Assembly: GCA_019420585.1 (NCBI GenBank)
Contig: JAHZGX010000020.1
Location: 283,448-347,447 of the forward strand
Source: Prevotellaceae bacterium
GTDB lineage: Bacteria > Bacteroidota > Bacteroidia > Bacteroidales > Bacteroidaceae
DNA: 64,000 bases
Direction of reading: 5' to 3'
This document shows positions 39,845 to 46,424 of this stretch, one piece after another. Position 1 is the first letter of the stretch; each line of letters begins with the position of its first letter. The notes below the pieces were generated by a model. That model made no database searches. It was given only the letters and a program-made list of their open reading frames with translations, and was not told the origin of the DNA. The position numbers and the translations under genes were made by a program.

Positions 39845-41485
39845 ATGAAGAAGAATTTATTGGTACGTGCAATGCTTGTTGCAGTATTACTTGTTTGCTG
39901 CAATTCATGTGATGACAGAGAAGAAATTCCATCTTCTCAACCAAAGTCGGAAAAGGTTAGTTGCAATCCTCATGCCATCAGTCAAGAGCAGGCTTTGGCA
40001 TCTTTACAGGATTTTATGAACTCTTTTGAGAACGTGGCAACAAGGTCTGCCATGCAGAGCCGTCGTGTGAAGGATATTTATCCTGTGGAGTTTCGTAAGG
40101 ATGTAACTAGAGCGGGAGCAGATACCATAGATTGTGAAAACCTGCTTTATGTGGTGAACTTTGAGAACGAGCAGGGGTTTGCCATTTTGGCTGCTGACGA
40201 TCGTGTGAAGGATGATGTCCTTGCTGTCGTGGAGCAGGGGAGTATGTCTCCGCAGGTCATGAAGGCCGTTAGTCATAATAATGGTGGAACAATGAGGCTT
40301 GAGCGTCCTCTCGTGTCGGGTTTTCCAACCACGGGGCCTTGTTATATAAGGGCTGTAGAAGATGACGATGAATTTTGCATGAACCCCAACACTGCTGATT
40401 TGGCGGATACAATAGTAAATGTTGAAGACCAAAGTTTGGATGTGGATACCATAGTGGGAAATTTTGACCCGGATAGTGCGGTGGTGACGCATCCTTATGA
40501 ACGCCCTGAAATCAAAGAGCCCGATAAGGATCCTATAATTGACCTCAACGGAGAACTTGTTGGAGGCTTTATCTATGAGAATGCCAGAAATGATTTGTAT
40601 GATGATGACGTGGCTAATGGTGAAAGTGGACACAACGGTAATGGCGGAAACACGAATAATGGCAATGGTACGGCGGGAGCATCTCATGATGGAAGTTATG
40701 TGGCGAAGCAATATTCGGGCTGGTCTGCTGTGAACATCACGTCTTCTTTGCTCGCATCTTATCGTAAATGGGATCAGAAAAGTCCGTTTAACGACCTTAA
40801 TCCACGCCGTAGGAAATTCCTTATTGGGAAAAGAAGAAAGGCTCCTGCAGGATGTTTTCCCTTGGCTATTGCCAAAATTTTCACCTTGTATAAGTATCCT
40901 GACACCTTTGTCGATAATGGCGTGACAGTCAATTGGGATGAACTTGGGAAAAATCCGAAAAGCGAAGTGGGTGCACTTTCGGCCGCGCATTTGCTCCACG
41001 GAATCAGCGAAGGTTGCGATAGTTGGTACTTCTATAATGGGACGTTTACTCGCCCGAAGCGTGCTATTTCTTATTTGAGGAGGCAGGGATTAGAAAATGT
41101 CAAGAAGCGTGATTATTCTTTTGAGTCTGTGAAGGCAATGATAGACAAAAAATTCCCTGTTATTATATATGCTTGCCCGAGAATTAATGTTTTCAAAAGT
41201 CATTGTTGGAATATAGATGGTTACCAAGTTATGCAACGTACCGTTACAACAAGGGTTTATAACGCTAGCAATATAATGATCAGCATGAGTGCTTCAAAAG
41301 AAACCCGCAATATGGTGCATTGTGATTTCGGATGGGGAGGATCGTACAATGGTTATTATACATCAGGAGTTTTTAAGTTGAATGACCCTAGCGCGAAACT
41401 TGACGATTCCCAGTCTGCTTCTGCAAGTTCCACCCATTTCAATAATTTCAAGCATATAATTACTTATGACATTCCTAACAGATAA
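39845..41485 (+). CDS. Streptopain-like C10 family cysteine protease with Spi-type propeptide
   Basis: Exported cysteine protease zymogen of 546 residues, lipoprotein-like start (CCNSC). Residues 45-130 resemble the Spi/inhibitor I69 propeptide ('ALASLQDFMNSFENVATRS...LLYVVNFENEQGFAILAADD'). An acidic, then Gly/Asn-rich linker (about 180-290) follows. The catalytic domain has nucleophile Cys337 in 'APAGCFPLAIAKI', His453 in 'KSHCWNIDGYQV', and the closing 'DFGWGGSYNGYY' motif. The sequence around Cys differs from the more usual AGCVATA pattern. Relatives degrade host proteins in Bacteroides fragilis (Bfp) and streptococci. Base composition is AT-richer than in the neighbouring enzyme genes, a hint of transfer. 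Confidence 0.87.
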   Translation: MKKNLLVRAMLVAVLLVCCNSCDDREEIPSSQPKSEKVSCNPHAISQEQALASLQDFMNSFENVATRSAMQSRRVKDIYPVEFRKDVTRAGADTIDCENLLYVVNFENEQGFAILAADDRVKDDVLAVVEQGSMSPQVMKAVSHNNGGTMRLERPLVSGFPTTGPCYIRAVEDDDEFCMNPNTADLADTIVNVEDQSLDVDTIVGNFDPDSAVVTHPYERPEIKEPDKDPIIDLNGELVGGFIYENARNDLYDDDVANGESGHNGNGGNTNNGNGTAGASHDGSYVAKQYSGWSAVNITSSLLASYRKWDQKSPFNDLNPRRRKFLIGKRRKAPAGCFPLAIAKIFTLYKYPDTFVDNGVTVNWDELGKNPKSEVGALSAAHLLHGISEGCDSWYFYNGTFTRPKRAISYLRRQGLENVKKRDYSFESVKAMIDKKFPVIIYACPRINVFKSHCWNIDGYQVMQRTVTTRVYNASNIMISMSASKETRNMVHCDFGWGGSYNGYYTSGVFKLNDPSAKLDDSQSASASSTHFNNFKHIITYDIPNR

Positions 41486-41489
41486 GGCG

Positions 41490-41882
41490 ATGATGAAAAA
41501 GGACATTTTCTGGGTGATGTCCGTGCTGGTGGCTGTAATTGGGCTCGCATCCTGCGGCGGAGGGCTAATTCCCAAAAATTACGGGTTTCCAAAGAAGGTG
41601 ACCTTTGGCGTGGAGGGCGGAGCTAAAGTGGTAAAGGGTAGTAAGGATTTGTATGCTGTGGGCATCAGAACGTATGGTGGAGAGAACAAAGGTACAGAGA
41701 GCGACACACTGAGTTCTGGTTATTATGCCAAGAGGGACTGGCTGAAGGCTGAGTTTAACAGCAGGACGGGCGAAATGACCATCACGGCGGATTCGAACAC
41801 AAGCGGCAAAAAGCGCCGCTTGATTGTGGACGGTATGGTGATGAATGGCGTGGTTGACATCGTGGTACACCAAGGAAAGTGA
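41490..41882 (+). CDS. Small lipoprotein of the C10 cluster
   Basis: Protein of about 130 residues with a clear lipobox (VIGLASC, Cys22) and a short beta-rich body containing 'RDWLKAEFNSRTGEMTITAD', which resembles the BACON-like or Ig-like small domains of Bacteroidales. No function can be given. It starts 4 bases after the protease stop and its end is 32 bases before the next start, so it is part of the same operon. Confidence 0.65.
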   Translation: MMKKDIFWVMSVLVAVIGLASCGGGLIPKNYGFPKKVTFGVEGGAKVVKGSKDLYAVGIRTYGGENKGTESDTLSSGYYAKRDWLKAEFNSRTGEMTITADSNTSGKKRRLIVDGMVMNGVVDIVVHQGK

Positions 41883-41914
41883 AAGCAGGCAGTATAACAA
41901 TTAAATGTGCAATA

Positions 41915-42478
41915 ATGAAGAGATTTATTCTAATGACCGTTGCCTTGCTGGTGGCGGGTGCAAGCCTGCAGGCGCAGACGGCCTTGCGTACTAAGCGGTA
42001 TAAGGGATTCTTGAACGTAGACCTCTCCATGGTTTCCATCCACGAGCGTGAGACCGGCGGAGGAAGTTCGTCCTCGAGCGGCTTTGGCATGAGCGTGGAT
42101 TGGACCACCTCTCACGGCGCACAGGTTTGCCCTTACCTCTTTGTGGGTGCAGGTCTGGGATTCAGAGCCGGCTTCGGCGATGAGGCTTCGGTGTTGGATG
42201 CGGACTTCTTTCAGATGCCGCTCTTCCTGCAGGTGCGTGGCAACCTCACGCGGAAGCCCATCACGCCTTACCTGGATTTCAAAGGCGGATACGCCGCAGG
42301 TGACATGAACGGGGCATTTCTCTCACCCGCCTTAGGTGTCAGCGTGCCTGTGTGCAAGCGGCTGGCCATGAACTTCGAGTTGGCCTACCGTGCGCAGAGC
42401 GACAAGAGCGATGGCGGCGGAACCACTTGGAAAACTTGGCGGCACATGCTGGACTTCGGCATAGGGATAGAGTTCTGA
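41915..42478 (+). CDS. Outer-membrane beta-barrel protein
   Basis: Protein of about 187 residues with a signal peptide (MKRFILMTVALLVAGASLQAQ) and eight-stranded-barrel-like pattern ('GFLNVDLSMVSI', 'VCPYLFVGAGLGFRAGFG', 'MLDFGIGIEF', C-terminal Phe). It contains an unusual run of glycine and serine (residues 41-48). ATG 41915 begins the signal peptide; the open frame upstream to 41879 overlaps the lipoprotein gene. It is the last gene of the C10 cluster. Confidence 0.72.
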   Translation: MKRFILMTVALLVAGASLQAQTALRTKRYKGFLNVDLSMVSIHERETGGGSSSSSGFGMSVDWTTSHGAQVCPYLFVGAGLGFRAGFGDEASVLDADFFQMPLFLQVRGNLTRKPITPYLDFKGGYAAGDMNGAFLSPALGVSVPVCKRLAMNFELAYRAQSDKSDGGGTTWKTWRHMLDFGIGIEF

Positions 42479-42564
42479 GGACGGGAAAGGCGGGAAAAAC
42501 GGTAGCGAAAGATGACCTTTGGCTGCCCTTTTTTCCCTTTTCGTGTCTTTCGTGTGGAAAAACA

Positions 42565-42574
42565 GGGGGGGGGG
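42565..42574 (+). repeat. Ten-G homopolymer tract at a promoter
   Basis: Ten consecutive G end 20 bases before the TACCTTTG element at 42595, placing the tract at the expected -33 position. Tracts of this kind change length by slippage and can switch transcription. Confidence 0.6.
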
Positions 42575-42594
42575 AATTTGAAAGCAAAAAGTCT

Positions 42595-42602
42595 TACCTT
42601 TG
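42595..42602 (+). promoter_or_regulatory. -7 promoter element for the 316-residue secreted protein
   Basis: TACCTTTG (TAnnTTTG), about 43 bases before the ATG at 42646. The gene also has the ribosome-binding sequence AAGGAGG at 42634-42640, unusually strong for this phylum. Confidence 0.6.
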
Positions 42603-42645
42603 TGGCATAGGATTATAACAACCAACATAAATTAAGGAGGAAATT

Positions 42646-43596
42646 ATGAAGAGTACACTTACACTGATTTGTCTTGCCTCAGCCATGTGCTTGACAAGTG
42701 CGCTTTCTGCCCAAGAGTATTTCGGCGAAGGGACGAAGTGGACGGAGTTGAGGCTCAACACGCAGGAGCATGACAAGTGGTTCACGGAGAGCACGGAGGA
42801 CGGGCAGACCAAGTACGTGCCCAACTACGAACGCGTGGATTATTACGTGCAGGGAGATACCGTGGTGGACTACGGATACGACGGCATGAAGTTCCGTTAC
42901 GTGTGGCAGCACCGTGAAGGGCTGGCCGATGCCGTCCGTTTTGTGATTACGCAGGATCGGGAGAACAACTCGAATATGCTTTGCGTGGCCGATGCTTATG
43001 AAAAGGAGTACGACGGTGCAAGCCATCTTGGCTTCCAGTATCCTGCCCGCCTGTATGATTTTGATTGGCAGACGGGCAAAGAAATGACATTTGAAGACAT
43101 GTATGGTGCGGCCTGCACCTGCACGCCCACCAATAGTTATAGTTTTGGCTCTATACAGGAAATAAAGAGCGCTGTTTTCGGCACCGAGCATGCCGTGGAG
43201 TATGTGGATGTTGATTCCATGACTACTTATACGGCCGGCTTCTTTATGAATCGTCAGCAGGTGGGTGCGAAGTTGATAAAGGGCATCGGGGTCACCAGTT
43301 GGGAGTCGGCCCACTGTCTGTTCGGTCCTGCCCGGCCAGACAATGACCTCTTGCCAAACGGAGAGTGGGACAAAGCCCCTTACCACAGCATCCTGGTTCA
43401 TTTCGAGCAGAACGGGGAGGTGCTCTATGACCTCTGGCCCACGCCTAATGGCGAGTTGGCGCAGGGCGTGCAAGGCGTGCAGCCTGGCATCAAGAAGGAC
43501 GAGCAGGCAGTATATGACCTGAAAGGCCGCAGGATAGAAGGCAAGCCCTCGCGCGGCATTTACATCATTGGCGGCAAGAAGCGCGTGGTGAACTAA
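42646..43596 (+). CDS. Secreted protein of unknown function with Bacteroidales C-terminal tail
   Basis: Exported protein of 316 residues with signal peptide (MKSTLTLICLASAMCLTSALSAQ). The middle is beta-rich with a Cys pair 'ACTCTP'. The C-terminus 'AVYDLKGRRIEGKPSRGIYI' plus 'IGGKKRVVN' is the short tail shared by many Prevotella/Bacteroides secreted proteins and similar to type IX sorting domains. The family is not recognised. The perfect AAGGAGG five bases before the ATG and the poly-G tract at the promoter suggest strong and possibly phase-variable expression. Confidence 0.75.
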   Translation: MKSTLTLICLASAMCLTSALSAQEYFGEGTKWTELRLNTQEHDKWFTESTEDGQTKYVPNYERVDYYVQGDTVVDYGYDGMKFRYVWQHREGLADAVRFVITQDRENNSNMLCVADAYEKEYDGASHLGFQYPARLYDFDWQTGKEMTFEDMYGAACTCTPTNSYSFGSIQEIKSAVFGTEHAVEYVDVDSMTTYTAGFFMNRQQVGAKLIKGIGVTSWESAHCLFGPARPDNDLLPNGEWDKAPYHSILVHFEQNGEVLYDLWPTPNGELAQGVQGVQPGIKKDEQAVYDLKGRRIEGKPSRGIYIIGGKKRVVN

Positions 43597-43597
43597 T

Positions 43598-43641
43598 CCC
43601 AAATCGGCCATTAGGCCGAGATATGTTTCCCTTGCTTGTCC
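43598..43641 (+). repeat. 44-nt 3' hairpin repeat element, copy B
   Basis: Begins one base after the stop codon of the secreted-protein gene. CGGCC-ATTA-GGCCG forms the stem, and the tail ATGTTTCCCTTGCTTGTCC is identical to that of copy A (28695-28738). Confidence 0.75.
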
Positions 43642-43680
43642 CAAATAGGTCTTGGGATAAACGTCCCTCAAGAGGATATA

Positions 43681-43720
43681 CGCCCCAATCGGTCTAATGG
43701 TTGATTGGGGCGTAGTTTTC
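43681..43720 (+). terminator. Terminator hairpin containing the repeat-family core
   Basis: CGCCCCAATC (43681-43690) pairs perfectly with GATTGGGGCG (43703-43712), followed by TAGTTTTC. The loop carries GGTCTAATGG. It ends the secreted-protein transcript and shares the CCCCAATCGGTC core of the 3' repeat family. Confidence 0.6.
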
Positions 43721-44082
43721 GCTGCCCATGCCCCGTGCCCTTGTGCCTTGATGTTGTCAGGATTTTGGAAGCAAAGCACAAAAAACGCCTGCCCAGGAAA
43801 AAATAAAAGTCAGGTGAGGAAAAATTTTTTTCCTGGTGAGAAACATAAAATCGGGTAGTTTGGCGAAATACGCAATATGTAAAGAAAAAGGAATCTGCGT
43901 CGAAGGAAAACCATTGCATCGTTTTTGCTTACTTACGCCGAATTGCGCAATATGTTGTTGTACCTGTGAGCAAGGAGAATTATAAGTGCCTAAATTGCCA
44001 AAGACCGATTGTCTCAAATTAGAGAAAGGCATGGAATGCTTCTACTTATAAGTTCTCCATGTTGTTGGAGTTTTGAACATAT
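43721..44082. other. AT-rich intergenic region
   Basis: No gene is supported. An A/T-rich inverted repeat (AGGAAAAA near 43818 against TTTTTCCT) and a palindrome ACTTATAAGT near 44043 are visible. This is the 3' side of the ATPase-nuclease module and marks its border. Confidence 0.5.
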
Positions 44083-44574
44083 CTATATCGTATCTTCAAG
44101 AATTCGGCATTGCTTTTTATAATCCCCACCACCATAAGACTTTTTAAGCAGTTGCTTTAATTTGTTTTCTTTTGATGCAGATATTCTTGGCACGCTAACT
44201 CTAGACAAAACAATTCTCGCATTTAATTTTTTCACCTTTATGTTAGATTGTTTGAGGAGTATATTGATTGTGCTGTCAATTTGACAAAGAGCGTGGCTTA
44301 AATTTTCGCCCTTTAATTCTATAAGAATAAGTAGGTCGTTTTCTGTATATATTCCATAGTCGCACTTGGGCACATTGTTATTATTAACAATGCCACCATC
44401 AATCTTATATACAACAATTTCTTTCCCAGAATTATTGAGGAGTCTATAAGTGCAATCTTCTTTAGGTTCACGCAATGGGACATTCTTTCTACAATCGTGG
44501 TGAAGGATATATGAAGTATCGTTATATGCATGAAAGAAAGGATAATCCTTCTGAGGTTTAATCTTCTGTACCAT
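44083..44574 (-). CDS. Small PD-(D/E)XK nuclease-like protein, partner of the ATPase
   Basis: Protein of 163 residues, not matched to a named family. The segment 'PKCDYGIYTENDLLILIELKG' has Asp72, then Glu86-x-Lys88 at the end of a hydrophobic strand, followed by Gln98 in a helix ('SHALCQIDSTI'). This is the order of PD-(D/E)XK nuclease cores (D...ExK...Q). Five cysteines (28, 41, 71, 97, 156) and His25/26 are also notable. It overlaps the end of the upstream ATPase gene by 17 bases, which implies coupled translation and a fixed stoichiometry. Nuclease activity is inference from motif. It could be a non-catalytic relative or toxin. Confidence 0.62.
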   Translation of the reverse strand: MVQKIKPQKDYPFFHAYNDTSYILHHDCRKNVPLREPKEDCTYRLLNNSGKEIVVYKIDGGIVNNNNVPKCDYGIYTENDLLILIELKGENLSHALCQIDSTINILLKQSNIKVKKLNARIVLSRVSVPRISASKENKLKQLLKKSYGGGDYKKQCRILEDTI

Positions 44575-45931
44575 CGCTGTCGTCCAGTTGTAATATTTTG
44601 TCGTACTGTTGATTTATCACATTAGAGATTTCGTCAATGAGTTCTGCTTTAATCTCTCCCAATTCGTTATCCATAATGCTGGAAACTTCACCATCTTGTA
44701 GAATGTAGGCAGAGACATGTTCCTGCGGAAGCCATAGTTCCTTAGGAAGGATTTCGCTAATCTGTTCTGGGTGATTTGCGCCAACCTTGGCAGCATAGAT
44801 TAAGTTGTTGATTACGGTTAGCGTATACGGACTATGCGTGGTTAATATCAGATGTCCGGAAGGGGCACTGTTTAGCATTAACACCAGCAATTGAATGGCA
44901 GCCATCTGGGCTTCGGGGAAAAGATGCGCCTCTGGTTCTTCAACAATACGCAGTAGTTTGTTGCCTTGATAGATTGACAAAAATGCATCTTGGAGAATAC
45001 GGATAGACTCTTGCTGCCCAGAAGAAGCATTTTTCAAGTATACATAGCCTTGCCCCGGATGAACGATACGCTCTCCAAATTCAGAGTTGGAGTATTGTCC
45101 ACGTAGAACAGCGCGAATAAGTTTGTTTGCTAACTTTAATCGCGGTTTCAATTGCCCATTCGCATGTGCAATCATTCCTTCAAAATTACCAAGATTGATA
45201 AATGATTGGCGCATTTTCACAACACGTAGCATGAAACTGAGCATCAGAGTCTCATCAATAGTCTGCTCCTTTGCTTCAAAAGCCCGATGGCCTTGCTCTT
45301 CAATGTTCTTTTGGATACTTTGTTGAAGCATATTTTCGAAGGTTTCACTATAGCCTATGGTTGCATTTCTGCCTGCGAGGATGAACAAGGAGTCGTTGTG
45401 TTCGTTACAGAAAAGAGCATTTATCTTATCTGCCAACTGATGAAGATAGTTAAGATGGCGTTCGTCCAATGCGACTTTCTTGGCAATATTATCTGTACTT
45501 GCTAACTCGGTTTTGAGTTGAAGTAGCATCTTCTTGTAACCACGTAGTTCCTGAAAATCTTTCTTTGTAAAGAATGATTCGGAGAAATGGGCATTTATTT
45601 TTTTCTTTGTTGTTAATGACAAAGATAAATAGCGGCTCTCCTCATAGTGATAAACGATTTCAAAATCAGGTAAATGAAATGTGGAACCAAAAAAATCGTA
45701 GAACTTTTCACGAATCGGTATTATCAAATCTTGCGTCATGTCCACTCCTTCACCGCTTGACTGATAAAAGCGTGAAAAAAACTCGGAAGATAATGACTGA
45801 AAGAAATAGATTAACTTTGCAATAGTGCTTTTTCCACTCGCTTGTTGTCCTATCAATATAAGGACTGGCTTGATTTCTATTGAAGCCCTCCTGACAGGGC
45901 CGAAATTTGTTATATCTAATCTTTGGGACAT
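44558..45931 (-). CDS. ABC-type (AAA_15/AAA_21-like) ATPase of a candidate defence module
   Basis: ATPase of 457 residues. It has Walker A GQQASGKS (28-35), a coiled or helical insertion (about 110-290), the ABC signature in 'NASSGQQES' (301-309), Walker B with catalytic Glu in 'LLRIVEEPEAH' (326-336) and the H-loop 'LTTHSP' (363-368). This SMC/Rad50/OLD-like head is the type found in PARIS, Septu, Gabija-like and retron-associated systems. No TOPRIM domain is present, so it is not a classic OLD nuclease. ATG 45931 begins the conserved strand; the frame upstream to 45991 lacks support. Codon use and composition are AT-rich against the surrounding genome. Confidence 0.8.
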   Translation of the reverse strand: MSQRLDITNFGPVRRASIEIKPVLILIGQQASGKSTIAKLIYFFQSLSSEFFSRFYQSSGEGVDMTQDLIIPIREKFYDFFGSTFHLPDFEIVYHYEESRYLSLSLTTKKKINAHFSESFFTKKDFQELRGYKKMLLQLKTELASTDNIAKKVALDERHLNYLHQLADKINALFCNEHNDSLFILAGRNATIGYSETFENMLQQSIQKNIEEQGHRAFEAKEQTIDETLMLSFMLRVVKMRQSFINLGNFEGMIAHANGQLKPRLKLANKLIRAVLRGQYSNSEFGERIVHPGQGYVYLKNASSGQQESIRILQDAFLSIYQGNKLLRIVEEPEAHLFPEAQMAAIQLLVLMLNSAPSGHLILTTHSPYTLTVINNLIYAAKVGANHPEQISEILPKELWLPQEHVSAYILQDGEVSSIMDNELGEIKAELIDEISNVINQQYDKILQLDDSDGTED

Positions 45932-45941
45932 GTTGTTGTTC

Positions 45942-46010
45942 TTATTGTGATTTCTTGTGAATGGTGTGGTCTGGATGCCTTGGGAGCGCAAGCCGCTCTT
46001 TTATGCTCAT
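45942..46010 (-). CDS. Possible 22-codon leader peptide of the ATPase operon
   Basis: ATG at 46010 opens a frame MSIKERLALPRHPDHTIHKK plus two residues, ending at TAA 10 bases before the ATPase ATG. It lies in the transcribed leader predicted from the promoter at 46161. It is basic and His-rich. A regulatory uORF is possible; chance is not excluded. Confidence 0.25.
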   Translation of the reverse strand: MSIKERLALPRHPDHTIHKKSQ

Positions 46011-46160
46011 AAGGGGGATAAACAGATTTCTTCATCCCCTTGAAACACACGTCTGGCGTTGAGTTGTTTGGCCTCTTTGTGTAGTCATATTAGAGAGATA
46101 AAATGATGTTGTTATTGGTGAATCTCATCATAATTGCAATTACTTAAAATGCTTCAATTA

Positions 46161-46168
46161 CAAAGTTA
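46161..46168 (-). promoter_or_regulatory. -7 promoter element of the ATPase-nuclease operon
   Basis: The minus strand reads TAACTTTG (TAnnTTTG). The leader to the ATPase ATG would be about 223 nt, long for this phylum, with small hairpins near 46009-46040 and 45985-46000. Confidence 0.45.
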
Positions 46169-46316
46169 CAACTTTTCCCGAAGGTTATGCGTTTGTGGGT
46201 GCGAAAAACGAAATAAATAATATCTGTGGGCTTACCTGAAAAAACAAGTGATAGTTTGGAACAGGAAAATCACCATATATAATAGGAGGAAAGAAGCGGA
46301 GGGGGCGTGCCTTATG

Positions 46317-46366
46317 AAGATTGCCGGCCTTGCGCTCATCAGCAAGGCCGGCAATCTTGTTTTATC
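46317..46366 (+). terminator. Strong hairpin downstream of GH127
   Basis: AAGATTGCCGGCCTTGC (46317-46333) pairs perfectly over 17 bp with 46342-46358. The T-rich tract GTTTTAT is on the plus strand, while GH127 arrives on the minus strand, so it either acts on GH127 without a T tract or ends an unseen plus-strand transcript. Confidence 0.55.
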
Positions 46367-46383
46367 TGTGGGTTCGTAGAATT

Positions 46384-46407
46384 AAACCCTAATGGCCGAT
46401 TGGGGTT
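46384..46407 (-). repeat. Short hairpin repeat element (family member)
   Basis: Minus strand AACCCCAATCGGCCATTAGG then GTTT; core identical to copy B. It lies 18 bases after the GH127 stop in sense orientation. Confidence 0.6.
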
Positions 46408-46424
46408 ATAAGTGCTTGCAAGGT

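Larger units (their letters stand above)
46169..46424. other. Intergenic region between defence module and GH127
   Basis: Holds a long terminator-type hairpin and one repeat element, listed separately. No coding frame is supported. The AT-rich composition of the ATPase module ends near 46.3 kb. Confidence 0.5.

Noticed and set aside
44558..45931. Classic OLD-family nuclease or PARIS AriA/AriB assignment
   Set aside because: No TOPRIM domain is seen in the ATPase, and the partner has an ExK nuclease-like core rather than a TOPRIM/DUF4435 pattern.
46230..46316. Plus-strand promoter that would pair with the T-tract hairpin at 46317-46366
   Set aside because: The nearest candidates (TAGTTTG near 46253, TATCTGTG near 46220) each deviate from TAnnTTTG, so a second small RNA is not claimed.
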